Shown: positions 1-11,155, counted from the first letter of the stretch. The stretch is 64,000 bases of DNA from Linyphia triangularis (GCA_963978545.1 OZ021724.1:27083933-27147932); one strand, 5' to 3'. Notes: generated by a model not told the origin, from the sequence alone. Numbers and translations are program-made.

Positions 1-260
1 GAAGGAGAGAGGAGAAGAAAAAAAATTACTAAAGAAGCTGGAAGAAAAAGAAGGAAAAATAGAAGGAATATCAAAACAATGTTTCATTTCTTTCTGGTAG
101 AGGAGCCAGCGCTGCGAAATAACAAAGCAAAACAATGGAAAGGATCCGACTGGGCTCGATAGTGGAAGAAACAAAGGCAGATGATATAGGGCTAAAAGAG
201 GGAGAGGGGGGGGGAAGGGATGAATAGGGAAAAACTGGAGTTGGATCAATAGCAACGGGT
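1..260. repeat. Purine-rich tract
   Basis: The plus strand is dominated by A and G with many GGAGA, AAGAAA and GGGGAGG runs. It looks like a decayed (GA)n/(GAA)n low-complexity tract. No reading frame or splice site of note is visible. Confidence 0.6.
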
Positions 261-949
261 GCTGAGAGTGTCTACAAGATGACCCCCCTCCCCTTTTCCC
301 CTTGCTCCCTTTTTTTTTGCATTGTCGTTCCGTTAATTTATTTTATAGTTCTGAGTTTTTATTATTTGGGTCAGTGTATGGGGTGTTGGAAGGGGTTGTT
401 TTATATGCGTCGGAGGATGTTTTGCGTGGAGATTCGCTGCATTGAAAAGTGCACACGTGCTTTGGTGCCTTGCTTTTGGAAAGTATGTGAACTTGGTGGG
501 GAGCGTTATAGTTTTTGCGATTCAGAAATGTGTTGCGTTGATATATGTATACACAAAGGAAGTGTATGAGGGAATATTGTGGCCATTCAGAACTTTTTCA
601 ATTTTAGTTGGTTCCGACTTCAATTCCATCCCTCACACACATAAGAATGCAATGGTACATGCATCAAGTATACAGTCCAAATCAAGAACAAGGAATATCG
701 AAAAAAAAATAATTTACCGAATATATATACATGTATGTGTTAGAAACACACACACAACAAATTATTTATTATCATACAAACTAAGAGTTCTAAGTTAAGG
801 ATTCATCTTTCATAATATGGGGCTATTAAATTGAGATTAAAGATTTTCAGACTATTGTGTATTGTTAATATAAAATTGTCCATATAAATTAATATCTTTA
901 AATGCTTGTCTTTCGTGTATCTAGAAGAATCCTTTAAAACTTCAACTGT
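261..949. other. No gene seen
   Basis: Pyrimidine-rich then AT-rich sequence with short runs such as (CA)n near 748. Overlapping open frames here are T-rich and match no known protein. I see no gene. Confidence 0.5.
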
Positions 950-950
950 C

Positions 951-1057
951 CCATATAGCACACATCCTCCCAGGGATGTCCCTAGGAAGTCCCCAGGCAT
1001 CTGCGGGACTTCGAATGACTTCCTAGGGACCTCCCAGGGAGGATGTGTGCTATATGG
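951..1057. repeat. Near-perfect 41-bp-arm hairpin
   Basis: The left arm 951-991 begins CCATATAGCACACATCC and the right arm 1017-1057 is its reverse complement with only 2 mismatches in 41. The 25-nt spacer holds a second small pairing (GAAGTCCC with GGGACTTC). The whole is a strong cruciform. It could be a minimal palindromic MITE or the inverted ends of one. No target duplication was found. Confidence 0.75.
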
Positions 1058-2120
1058 GGTAGTATGATAATTTGAATTTTTTTTTTTTTGCATAAATTAT
1101 CTTGCAAGTTGTTTTAAATGGCATAATAATACTAGTACTTACAACTGATGACCGAGAGCCAAAACAAACCGTTGTTCTATGTTAGCCGCAGTGGTATGGG
1201 TGTATACAGACAAACATATGCACAAAACGAGGGATTTTTTTTTTTGTACCGCTATCATAGAACTCTTTTTTACTACCCCCCCCCCCCTCTCCTTTTTCTT
1301 CACTTCTGACTTGCATAGAGGTCATTTCAAAACCCAAAGGATTTTCTCGAGCAACATCGCCCCCCTTTTTCCTCACAGTTATTGTTTCAGCCTAGCATGG
1401 TGGGTGCCTTGCTTCAAAATCAATTCTAGATGAATCCTGATCAAAGATCTACCAGATTCATTCTCTTAACTTCCGATCTCTTTCAATCCTCCAACGGTCA
1501 TTCAACTTCCTTTGATAACAATACGACTCCTCCATTTCTACGTAAGTAAACATCCTTTAAAAAAAACATAAATTACACCTCCCGTTCATAAAACTATTAA
1601 AAAACACTATCAAATAACCCATTCACTAAAACTTCCGGCAAAATATATCATTACGCTCTCTCATATCCTTCCACTTATCTAATAAAGAAATTCCACGTTG
1701 GCGTTTCCAACCAATTAATCCCCAACACTCGCAATCCCTTCTTTATTTACCTTTTTCCACCTCTTACCTGTCAGCATTCTGGCGCATTCATTTCACTCCT
1801 TTTCCTTAACTATCATCATCACAGATAATCACATGAAAAATAAAAGAAGACCCAGCAAAACATTGCGCCATCCCAAGAGGCAAGCCTTCACCAAGGAGTG
1901 ACGTACGCGGACTGTAATTTCATTATTTTGGCGTTTTGTCAACTGAAATCGGATTACATTCGGGCCCTTTTCCTAGCGGCACACTACTACAGACGATGTG
2001 AAATGGCATATGGAAAGTCGTAATTAAAATTCTGCCATACTGCAAGAAGAAGGTACTGGCGTTCAGGATTCAATTAGGATTTTTTTTTTTCTTTGAGAAA
2101 CTGGAAAGGAAATGAAATGA
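1058..2120. other. GC-richer single-copy-looking stretch, no gene
   Basis: Contains C and T runs near 1275-1290 and a more balanced island at about 1700-2000, including GTGACGTACG and TTTTGGCG. No protein match or splice-bounded coding frame could be supported. A host regulatory element is possible but unproven. Confidence 0.35.
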
Positions 2121-2214
2121 TTCTCTCTCTCTCTCTCTCTCTCCTCTTCAAGATCTTTTTTTTTTTTTTTCGATCTTGGGTTGTGTTTGTATGAGATCTC
2201 ATGGGTTCTTCTTT

Positions 2215-2248
<34 letters not shown>
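2121..2248. repeat. (CT)n microsatellite and poly(A) run
   Basis: A pure CT dinucleotide run lies at about 2121-2143, a T run at 2158-2170 and an uninterrupted A run at about 2220-2248. These are simple repeats. The A run is not preceded by anything that looks like a retroposed transcript. Confidence 0.85.
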
Positions 2249-2250
<2 letters not shown>

Positions 2251-4585
2251 TTTTTTTCTTTGAAATTTAGTTAAGTTTTTTGGCGAGATGATGGGCCGTT
2301 TTATTGGTGGAAATTTTGTTTAGCTTTCGGCTGGGCGATCTTGTTATTTCTGAAGAGCTTTGATGTGCGCTCCAGGGTTGCTTTTTCATTTTGGACTTGT
2401 GACAGACGCTGCTTGAAATGTTGTTTTCGTACGGCTGCCATCAAGCTTGATGAATTGGTATCGTGTTCGGTTGTGACGATTACCCTTGAAAACTAGCCCT
2501 CCCTCTTTTGCATTTATTTTTTCAAGGATTGAAAAACTGGCACATTCTCGTTAAAGAACCAGTACAAATTTCCGCCACATGTTTTCATTTTACCAAAGCA
2601 AGATGGCTCCCACTTTAAAACCTCATGCTAATAGCAGAGCTGACACCCAATCAGGGCAATTAAGGGAACTAGCTCAGGAAGAAATGTTTTAGAAAAAATA
2701 AGTCCTCACATGTAGGAGTCAAATATCCATGGGTTTGGTTCCTCCTCAAGTTGACTTTGGCAGATAAAAAGGAGTGGAAATGATCGATTCTCTCAAATTT
2801 GTCATTATTGTAATTAGAGGATTAATTGGAGCAATGACTTATTTAATTACAGCATTTTTGGCACTTTTTAACTTCCAATCATCAGAATGGATTGGATACT
2901 TGGACAACTGATAAATGCTAGTTCCGCTCATTTTTTAAATAAATGTTTTTTAGAGGTTTGAGATGTAGAGATGCAAGGACAGGAATAAGTTAAAAGATGC
3001 ACCCTGATAATGTTCCAGATACAGTTCATTTCGAACTATTATATCTCTGAATATTGCAGTAACTAAATTCTTTTGGCAATTTCGGACCACTTTTGTTTTG
3101 ACATCTCATTCCACCAGCGGTTGGCAAAACACGGATTGGGGACCAAAAAAAAAAAAATCCGAACCATGGCTGTATCTTGTATTCTAATTGATGAAATAAC
3201 AAAAGTCAAGTACCGTTGTAAATTGTGGAAGGTCTTTATTAATTGTATAAAAAAAATTATCATGCCGGACCATCTACATATTAAAACTAAGCCAAACATT
3301 AAAAAGTTCAATAGCAATCCCATAATATTATACCATATTTAGATTTAGAATCCAAAAAACATTTAAATACCAAATTTTATAATTTTCCAATGAGTGGTTA
3401 GTAATTTAAATGATTTAAAAAAAAGTGGCAAATTAATGTTAAAAAGGAAAATTTGTTTTTTTTTTAGCCATAAATTCTTAAATAGTTTACATATTTTAGC
3501 AATTTTTGTTTCCAACGATAGTTTGTAAAAGGCCAAACATAAATAACATGAAACTTTTGTATTAAACAGTTTTTTAATAATTAATTATTAATTAATAAAG
3601 CAAGTATTAAATTTTTTAAATAGAAACATTTTTTCCCCTTCTTCCATTAGAACTATCATGGTCGAAAACCCCTCCGGAATTTTTTTCATTCCATTTTGAC
3701 TTTTGGTTCTCAATATTTTATCAAAATATGTAAAGAAAAGTTTACTTTAAGGAACAGTGTAATAGGTTACGTCTTGAAGCACGCAAAACATTTGCTTCTT
3801 TCGCTCTTTAAAAAGATTTGCCCTCAAGATCGGCCAAAACATTTTCACTCATAAGTTTCTCAACATAATGAACTGAAATTTGGTGTATAGGGTAAACAAA
3901 GTATTCTAAATCGAATAAAAACATAATAAATAGGATTTCGTATTTAAATTTTTAAAGATAGAGTTAAATTTACTTTGTATACAGCCTCCCATGAAGAAAA
4001 AAATTGCACCAGGCATATAGAAAATCGCAAACAAAACATTTTGGTGCTAACCGCAAGATTCTACGATAATTAAAACCGAAGATATAGACAGCATTCGGAT
4101 TTTTTTTTTTTTTCCTACTGTACAAACATGTGTAAGATTACGCATCCAAGCAAATTCTCCGAAGTCGTAACCTGTGTTGATATTTCTTCGAAATCAGTGC
4201 CCAACATACTCGGCATCACATACGCCACCAGAACTAATTTACTAACGTTTTATTTCGGCTGTTATCAAAACAATAAAATTCATTATATTGTATAATATTC
4301 TGTAAACTTTTGATAAATTTCGTTTTAAGGGGGTTCTGTAGGCCCTATACTACCAATGTTAAAAGGACTGGGATATTCATTTTAATATCGTTCTTTAATT
4401 AAAATATACTTTAAAATGTTTCAAATTGTTAGATTTACTTCAGACTTCAAAAATGATTGAATTGAGTATTATCATCTTATATTTCTCGTTTTATATGAAT
4501 TACAACTTCATTTATAATTTCAAATACTAATTGATACACTTCAATCGTCCTATTTGCTTTATTAACATCCTTTATTTATTTCTAG
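2249..4585. other. AT-rich, no gene seen
   Basis: Apart from the small ORF at 2603, this is AT-rich sequence with poly-A/T runs and TTAATTAA-like stretches (3570-3600). The overlapping frames near 3070-3340 on both strands are chance openings in AT-rich DNA with no recognisable motif. Confidence 0.5.
2603..2692 (+). CDS. Possible 29-codon small ORF (weak)
   Basis: An ATG in a favourable context (CAAGATGG) opens a 29-codon frame starting MAPTLKPHANSRAD and ending at TAG. The sequence is less AT-rich than its flanks and polar in composition, with no signal peptide, membrane segment or known motif. Chance occurrence is quite possible, because short ORFs are frequent. It may also be a 5' leader ORF of an unseen transcript. 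I do not recognise it. Confidence 0.12.
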   Translation: MAPTLKPHANSRADTQSGQLRELAQEEMF

Positions 4586-4655
4586 GTCAAGCTGGTCTTT
4601 TCTGGACATGCTTCACACTCTCCATCTACCCGTACATTGCATATAACAATTTCAG
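4586..4655 (+). CDS. Candidate internal exon of an unidentified gene
   Basis: A 70-bp segment is bounded by a strong acceptor (TTATTTATTTCTAG, with a TATTAAC branch-like motif upstream) and a strong donor (CAG then GTAAGA). Two frames are open. In the favoured one the exon supplies 2 nt of a split codon, 22 codons, then 2 nt. It reads QAGLFWTCFTLSIYPYIAY and continues NNF, and 12 of 22 third positions are G or C in otherwise AT-rich DNA. The other open frame has only about 6 of 23. The peptide is hydrophobic and aromatic, like a membrane segment. The GLFxTC spacing loosely recalls the first loop of PMP22/claudin-type proteins, but I cannot assign a family. No neighbouring exon was found, so its gene would have long introns. 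Confidence 0.38.
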
Positions 4656-5084
4656 GTAAGATTTTATTATACTTCAAGAAATGTCCAGATTTTTGGAAAA
4701 ACGTATCTTTATATTTTACTTTGGGTATTCAACATTGATAGTTCACAATGAAATAGCAGTCTGACATAGATACATTCCAGCCTGGTTTTCTAATACCTTT
4801 AATAGTTCCCATCTCTCCTGAAGAATCCTTTGTAAACATACCTGGTTAAAAATAGTATATGTTATACGCCTAAAACTATTTTAAATTTTTTTAATAAAAT
4901 TTCATGATCTGGCTAACTCTGAATGATGCAAAACATGCCTGAAGCTGTTGAACAAAAATATTGTTGGGGAGGTGTACCAACAACACTCTCTACAACATAT
5001 GTTAAAGTTTTTCAGAACATTGCAGATGATATAGCCACTGATCTACAACTTCCACTACTAGATAGTGCATGCTTGATTGGACTT
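4656..5084. other. No gene seen
   Basis: AT-rich sequence. If the exon at 4586 is real this is intron. The open frame starting at 4923 runs into a dispersed repeat and a G run, so it is not supported as a gene. Confidence 0.4.
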
Positions 5085-5285
5085 GAAGCCAAAGTAGGCT
5101 TAATAGTTACCATAGAGATCTCTATTAGCAACTTCCACAAAAATAGTTACAATGTGTTGGTAACCATAGGCAATCTATTATGTAACATAGACGAGGGGGG
5201 GGGGGGTATTTAATTGGCTTCATCTGCTTGCAGAGAAGAAGCCTCTAATAAACTATTCAGAAGTTGAAGTTGGGAATCAATGGAT
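5085..5285 (+). repeat. Dispersed repeat R, short copy
   Basis: The block around GTAACCATAGGCAATCTATT and the block around CATAGAGATCTCTATTAGC recur in the same order on the minus strand at about 60850-61230. The other copy has roughly 170 bp more between them. Homology continues through ATTGGCTTCATC and CAGAAGTTG. A G run at 5194-5205 lies in the shared part. No coding content or termini could be defined. Confidence 0.6.
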
Positions 5286-5680
5286 ATAAGCTTTGTAGCC
5301 CCCACAATTTCTTTCATAGTACAAGAATGTAATGCAAGACTCTAAAGCATTTGATTTTTCTGCTATGATTTTCCAATAGTGGTTGTTACACTGATTAGCT
5401 TTTATTTAAAATTAACTTTATTTAAAAATATAAATTAAAACAACAGAAAATAAAACTAAATGCCAACTGTGTCTCTTTGTCAGCAGGACAAAAGCCGGGC
5501 GAAAAGCAAGCACAGAAAAAGTGATTCTATACATAATTCATACACAATCCGCATATGTTATAAATTAACTGAACACTCAAAGCATAAATGCAAGAAATCT
5601 ATGCAATGAATGGGTCAACTGAAGTATAAAAGTCCACTAGAGGCTCTATACGTGGAAAAGTCCAATAACCATCAACCCCA
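5286..5680. other. No gene seen
   Basis: AT-rich sequence with no repeat family or coding segment that I can support. Confidence 0.4.
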
Positions 5681-5689
5681 CCTAATGGC

Positions 5690-5975
5690 TGTGTTGTTTG
5701 GCAGCGTAGTGGTCTCACCTGCCAAAGTGTCGGAATCAAATTCTTTGTTAGCCGATCAAACGGTATAGTGGTTAGCGTGCTAGCTTCTAGACCGCGAGGT
5801 TGCGGGTTCGAGTCCCGTGTAAGGCATGGGTGTTTGTAAATGTATGTTGGCTTGTCTAATGACGAATGCTTCGGCGCATTATAGCCCTCGTGTTGCTGAC
5901 GGCGCCAGATAATCTGAAAACAACCAACCAAATCCCGGGTTAAGCATGGATGTTCGTTGTGGTTCGGAATCCTTG
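5690..5975 (+). mobile_element. Older tRNA-like SINE interrupted by a younger SINE
   Basis: On either side of the SINE at 5751-5930 the flanks look like one split tRNA-like unit. On the left is GGCAGCGTAGTGGTCTCACC (A-box-like, AGTGGTCTC) running to GGAATCAAAT. On the right is AAATCCCGGGTTAAGCATGG. Joined at the shared CAAAT they give a B-box-like GAATCAAATCCCGGG. I infer an older tRNA-derived SINE hit in its B box. The evidence is two short motifs only. Confidence 0.3.
5751..5930 (+). mobile_element. tRNA-derived SINE, copy 1
   Basis: Begins GCCGATCAAACGGTATAGTGG and has a good B box (GGGTTCGAGTCCC) about 45 nt later, the split promoter of RNA polymerase III. The body contains CTCGTGTTGCTGACGGCG and the 3' end is CAACCAACCA. 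It matches the copies at 9098, 10257 and 40584 almost base for base. Unlike those, no long target duplication is visible. Only CAAAT occurs on both sides, so this copy may be older or inserted without a clear duplication. Confidence 0.85.
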
Positions 5976-7331
5976 TTAAAATGTAGCTCCCGGCCTGGCT
6001 AGCCGTCATTGTGCTTAAAAATAGGTCGTTGAGCTTACAAATCAAGCCAAGAACCATCAAAGTTCTTTAGGCCTGATCAGCCTTTCAGTCATTACAACTT
6101 GTTTAATACTACAGAAATTTAACGACGACTCTGAGGTACACAGTTTTTCTTCGATGGTTTTCGAAGAGTTGATTAACTTTTACATTTATTTCGTTGTACA
6201 GCATCAAAATAAAGAAGTTTAGCTACAGTCAAAATTCCATTTAAAATCCCACTTCAGAAGTGCTAATATTCGATTCAATACTACCTTTAAATACATTACA
6301 TCAAATAACGATAAAATAATAATTTCGCATATAAATATTCAAATATTAATAGTTTCCTCCGAGTCATTCCGTTTTACACCCAAAATAGATTTCAATCCCT
6401 ACCGTAAAATTTACGGGTTGAGGATATTGCCTCGGAAACAATATAAAAAAAACGAGATGAAGGCGATGAAAACCCATTGAGTGCGGGTTTATACCACCTG
6501 CCAGGTTTACGGTTAATCGTAAAAAATGCTGAATAGTTTGATCTGTTTTACGATGATTTTTTTAGGGGTTTAAATCCTAATACATGTTTTAAAAGGGAGA
6601 TGCCACAATAAAACGGCCCCATGATATACGGTTATAAATGTTCAATTTCGAGCTGTCCGCTTTTGTTTCAAGAGATCTAGGACTAGTCGGTAGCGGAACT
6701 TTGGTGCCGTTTACTTTAGATCATTTGACTGAGTTTTTAGGAGATGCTTTTTTAGTGATCGAGTAAAAGAGGGATGTTTTATGGGTGCTATTTTCTGAAG
6801 AGGTTTTTTTTTTTTGTGGGGGTATTTATGTGGTTCTAGGAAATAGTATCGTCTATTAGGCTTAAGGGTGACTATGGGTGATGACGTTACAACCAATTCA
6901 TGAGAATGTGGCTAAATGAAACAGCACTCAGTTATTGGCTAAAAGAATTTTAAAATTTGAATTCATTCTGAAAGATGTGTTGTGATTGGTTACAAGTACT
7001 TCACAAGAATTTCCATTCAATGCAACCTCAATCCTAATAATGCTGCTCATAAGGTCCACTGGTCTTTTCCATTTCACAATACAGATCTGTGCTTTAAAAT
7101 AAGAATAAGGAAAGCAAATATATTCAGGATTTCTTTCTTTCTAATTATTAACTTTAACACTAAATTAATTGATAAAGAAACTCTTATAATAAAATGATCA
7201 TCCATGAGTCCGAGATCGACATTCCTATATAGAACTACAAATGTTATAGACACATACTGTATGTCAAATGAAGGATCTTCTCAAGATGAGTTGCCATACC
7301 AAAATACGATTGAAAGTTACGACTTGAAGTA
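5976..7331. other. No gene seen
   Basis: AT-rich sequence. At 6395-6530 there are ACCGTAAAATTTACGG and TTTACGGTTAATCG motifs reminiscent of the subterminal ACGGTTTA repeats of the large element at 41121-46819, perhaps a scrap of a relative. The short open frames at 6711 and 6982 show no known motif. Confidence 0.4.
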
Positions 7332-7521
7332 TTAACCCTTTGTACTCGAGGCCTTTATCGCGTAGAGGAACCAATAACTCGAGACGTATCGCAGCATTTT
7401 TGGTCCGGTTCGTTGTTACGGATCCACTTCAAAGAAACTAAACATAAACATTGCCTTGCATAGAATTTCCGCATCAAACCTAGTGGTGATCAAGAGTCAC
7501 CTCTCGAGTGCAAAGGGCTAG
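7332..7521. mobile_element. TTAA-type MITE (piggyBac-like ends)
   Basis: The left end is TTAA followed by CCCTTTGTACTCGAGG. The right end, reverse complemented, is CCCTTTGCACTCGAGAGG. The left target site is intact TTAA while the right flank reads CTAG, probably mutated. The element is about 190 bp with no coding capacity. TTAA duplication and CCCTTT ends fit piggyBac-like non-autonomous elements, but a Kolobok-type origin is possible. Confidence 0.5.
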
Positions 7522-9085
7522 AGATGGTGTCAGGTAGTCAATTTGCAATACTCTATTCCTAAACTATGAATTGTGGATTTTTTAAACGTTATCAATATAA
7601 TTATTGGGCGCCCTCTCCAAAATTTTGTATGGGGCCTCGAAAACATGATGTGCTTTGAGCCCCGAGGGATGCCAGTCAATCCTTGAACAGCGCACTGAGA
7701 AAACAACTGTGACAAAAGTGCATCACGAGTTTACTCTTGGGCAACGTTTGGCCATGAAAACACGAGTTAACTCGTGACCGGCCAATGTGTTAAATTATTC
7801 ATTTTAACAGAAAATTAATACTAATTAACATTTAATTAAGAAATTCAATTACTATATCATTAAGATCAAATTTAACAACAACAAAATTAATCCCACTTTG
7901 CCCCCCCCCCCCCGTAAATAACCCTCCCGGCGCCCATGAATGCTACAGCATATGTCATGTATCAATGTTTAGATCATATGTGATATAATTAATATAATCG
8001 TGTGTAGATAATATTAGGACTACATTGAATACTGGGAGCACTTTAAAAGGGGCTATATGAGTGCTTCTCTAGTAAATTATCTAGTAATCTAGTAATACAG
8101 ATCACGGATTGCAATTTGGATATACGGTCGAAAAGTTTTTCTTTCTAAACTCGCTAACTTTGGAGGTAATTTTTGCTTATAAAAGAAAAAAGTTAAGATT
8201 TGTTTTCATTTATCATCAAGCTTTGCAATTATTAAGTGTCGTCAAATAGGGCTTGCTTGGAATCTTGACCTTGTGCATTACAAGCATGTGTAAAAGTGTG
8301 TTTTTAAGGACAGTAATGTCGCACGCCCACTTTTTTTTCTTTTACTTATTTACTATACGGACTCGAACAGAAAAATCGTTTTACAGTGGCATGATTTTGA
8401 GAAACATTAAAGAAGTTAAATGATTGCCCCATTTATGGTTACGCAAAATAATTCGAAAGAATTTTTTAAGATTATGAAATAGACATCTGTTAAAACTGGT
8501 TTCATAAACTTAATAAAGGGATTTTTCCCCCATTCATGCACATTACTCATTTTGTCAATTTTCATAAGACTTCCTGTTCTTTTGTCAAAGACACATATTT
8601 TTTGACATTCCCGCATTTACCTCAAAACCAAGCTAATTGTCCTCTTCTCATCTCAAGCTTTATTATGACAATTCTAAATCAAACCCTTCCAGGAAACCCT
8701 TCCATAAACACTGGAAGAAGAAAGACAAAAAAAAAAAACTACTGCTGACTGTCTCTTCCTTTTTGCCCCTCCAGCCCTGGCATGTGTTTAACTCTTAAAA
8801 GAGCTTATCGCTGTTTACATTAGCAAGATGCAAGAAGCACTTTTGAATGACACTCGATTTCACTGTGAAAACATCACAGCTCATTTTCTATGCTCTATAT
8901 ATTTCTTCTTCTGTGCGAGACAGCCGCCAAAACCCATTTTCAAAATCCTATTTATAACTGCAAAAAAAAATGGAAAGCGCAGATCCCCTCCGAACTAAGA
9001 AAAAATTAAGGAAATTGCAACCATGTGCTTGTACTGATGCAGATGGTAACTTATATTTCTTTTTGAAATAGTTATGTTCCATTTC
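7522..9085. other. No gene seen; one perfect palindrome
   Basis: Mostly AT-rich. At 7761-7776 there is a perfect 16-bp palindrome CACGAGTTAACTCGTG inside a slightly longer imperfect one (GGCCATG to CCGGCC). A C run lies at 7901-7913. No coding feature is supported. Confidence 0.4.
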
Positions 9086-9097
9086 GGTTTCGAGTTG

Positions 9098-9279
9098 GTT
9101 GGTTGGTTGTATTCAGATTATCTGGCGCCGTCAGCAACACGAGGGCTATAATGCGCCGAAACATTTCGTCATTTAACAAACCAACATACATTTACAAACA
9201 CCCATGCCAACACGGGACTCGAACCCGCAACCTCGCGGTCTAGAAGCCAGCACGCTAACCACTATACCGTTTGGTCGGC
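9098..9279 (-). mobile_element. tRNA-derived SINE, copy 2, with 12-bp duplication
   Basis: Minus-strand copy, 182 bp, running from GCCGACCAAACGG (read leftward from 9279) to a CAACCAACCAAC tail next to 9098. The target GGTTTCGAGTTG is perfectly duplicated at 9086-9097 and 9280-9291, which fixes both ends. The polymerase III B box GGTTCGAGTCCC is intact. Confidence 0.93.
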
Positions 9280-9526
9280 GGTTTCGAGTTGAGTTTTGGC
9301 TTTATCTATTGTGTACAGTAAGGATGCTTTCCCACATACAACAGCGCTTGTATTCAACAGCATTGTTCGTCAACTTTTCGAAATAAATTGTTGAAGAAAC
9401 AGAATTCCAGAAAGTTGCATGTTAGATTTCGTTGTCTTAAAAGTTTTTGAATTAAATGGTTTTTGATTAATCAATATAAAAATATCAATCAAACAAAATG
9501 ATCAAAACTTGATAAAAATGTAATAT

Positions 9527-9527
9527 G

Positions 9528-9570
<43 letters not shown>
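9527..9570. repeat. (TA)n microsatellite
   Basis: About 20 uninterrupted TA units. It is a simple repeat, probably length-polymorphic. Confidence 0.9.
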
Positions 9571-9571
<1 letters not shown>

Positions 9572-9752
9572 CTTGTTATAATTGTCATTACCAACAAAAC
9601 ATCTAACCATCGTAAAATACTTATTGCTCTACCTTAAATCCATACCTAGAATTTTTTTTATAAATATCTAAATAAAAAAATACGTTGAATATTTTCCAGA
9701 AAATTTACTTCAATTAATTGAAATAACTTAGATTTATTTAAATTGGTTTTAT

Positions 9753-9873
9753 GCAAGGCGGCCAGAATTAAAAATTACCAAATTATTTTCAAAACGTAAG
9801 TTTGGAATCGATCATTCAGAAATAAATTTAACAATCTGAATCACGGGATTTTGTTTAAGCTGGCCACCTTGTA
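9753..9873. mobile_element. Possible small MITE
   Basis: GCAAGGCGGCCAG at 9753 and CTGGCCACCTTGTA ending at 9873 form inverted termini of about 12 bp around 120 bp of AT-rich sequence. No clear target duplication was seen. Confidence 0.3.
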
Positions 9874-10150
9874 TTTGAGCTGTTACTAAGTGGGTACTGT
9901 CTATTCAGACTCTTTGTTACCCATCCGAAGCATTCACACCTTTGACACGTTGACTGCCACGGAATTTTGCACGATTGCGATCTAAAGAGAAAATTTGATT
10001 TAATCTTAAACTGCTGTATGCGGTTTAACAGACCGCGAATCATTTTTTGTGGAATGCTTCCACCCACTAAAATATTTCAACTTTGACTTTTATAATAAAT
10101 TTTCGGACACTTTGTATCGTAAATTTTAAATTGATGTTCACTAGTTTGTT

Positions 10151-10215
10151 TGGCTCAGTATGAACCACATGTCGCCCTTGCGCCAAAATTATCAAACTCC
10201 CCAACCACAGCATTC
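10151..10215 (+). mobile_element. Short 3' tail of a LINE-like element
   Basis: The segment around CAGTATGAACCACATGTCGC then CCCTTGCGCCAAA recurs at 26671-26730 and, partly, near 47585. There it ends in CCAACCAACC, the same tail as the local SINE. I read it as a severely 5'-truncated retrotransposon 3' end. Confidence 0.4.
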
Positions 10216-10256
10216 GTCGACGCGTTGATTGGAGAAGAGATTGAACCAGTGATGTG

Positions 10257-10437
10257 GTTGGTTGGTTGTTTTCAGATTATCTGGCGCCGTCAGCAACACG
10301 AGGGCTATAATGCGCCGAAACATTCGTCATTAGACAAGCCAACATACATTTACAAACACCCATGCCATCACGGGACTCGAACCCGCAACCTCCCGGTCTA
10401 GAGGCCAGCACGCTAACCACTATACCGTTTGGTCGGC
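10257..10437 (-). mobile_element. tRNA-derived SINE, copy 3, with 14-bp duplication
   Basis: A 181-bp minus-strand copy. The target GAACCAGTGATGTG is perfectly repeated at 10243-10256 and 10438-10451. The sequence is nearly identical to copies 2 and 4, with CTCCCGG in place of CTCGCGG near the B box. Perfect flanks suggest recent insertion. Confidence 0.94.
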
Positions 10438-10531
10438 GAACCAGTGATGTGAGTTGAATGCAACTCATATGGCAATCAACGTGTTAATTAATTCCCTTGA
10501 AGTTTTCTTCGTTTGTACTGATAGTCACATA

Positions 10532-11147
10532 CAGTGGTGTAGTGTAAAATAAAAAGGTGTGGGAACGCTATATCACATAAAGAGAATGATATAAGAATTG
10601 GGGGGAAAAAATACAACGTTATATCACTTTTGTTGATAATTCGGTTAGCTTTCCCGTTAAAATTAGAGGAGCAGAAACCTTCTTCAAGGAAAGGGAGCAA
10701 AGAACTGTTTGTGCCAGACCACAATTTTGTTTTTTAAAAAGGGAGATAGTTGGCGTGAACTTGTGTACGTGAGTTTTAGTCTGTATTCATGACGAGCCAT
10801 ATAAATTTGACGTCTGGAATTCATCCTCAAATACAGATCATTCGTCGAAGAAGATAATTGCATGAATTGATATTGGATGAATGATAGTATTGCATGTGTC
10901 AGATTGTTGATGGAATGGTCATGTGTGGGTGCCTCTTTCAAGTGCTTTGAAAATACTTGAACTTGCCTGCTCAGCTCTGAAATTGTGGATAGAAAACGAA
11001 AGCATAGTTTCGCGTTCAGTTTCCTGTAAAGAAAAAATGTTTAAAAAAATACAAATTTTAAAATTTTTAGATGATGGAACGCCGTTCCTCCTATTAAAAA
11101 GGTAAAGGATCGCCGTTCCCACGCTTTCCCGCTCCAATACACCTCTG
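10532..11147. mobile_element. Non-autonomous hAT-like element, 8-bp duplication
   Basis: It starts CAGTGGTGTAGTG and ends CAATACACCTCTG (inverted CAGAGGTGTATTG), the classic hAT terminal form. A perfect 8-bp duplication GTCACATA lies at 10524-10531 and 11148-11155. Inverted similarity extends inward through GCGTGGGAACG. At 616 bp it is too short for a transposase, and the internal open frames (10684, 10923) are not transposase-like. It would depend on a helper encoded elsewhere. Confidence 0.85.
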
Positions 11148-11155
11148 GTCACATA

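Noticed and set aside
2220..2248. Poly(A) tail of a processed pseudogene
   Set aside because: No gene-like sequence, polyadenylation signal or target duplication accompanies the A run.
3073..3342. Overlapping open frames on both strands near 3.1-3.3 kb
   Set aside because: AT-rich, basic and aromatic chance peptides with no motif. Neither strand shows a start context or splice signals.
5751..5825. Possible functional tRNA gene at the SINE head
   Set aside because: The A and B boxes are present, but the acceptor stem and anticodon arm do not fold as a tRNA, and the same head is followed by the SINE body in four places.
5599..6060. 153-codon open frame on the minus strand
   Set aside because: It is the antisense of SINE copy 1 and its flanks. 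The peptide is the SINE shadow (also visible at 9204 and 10150).
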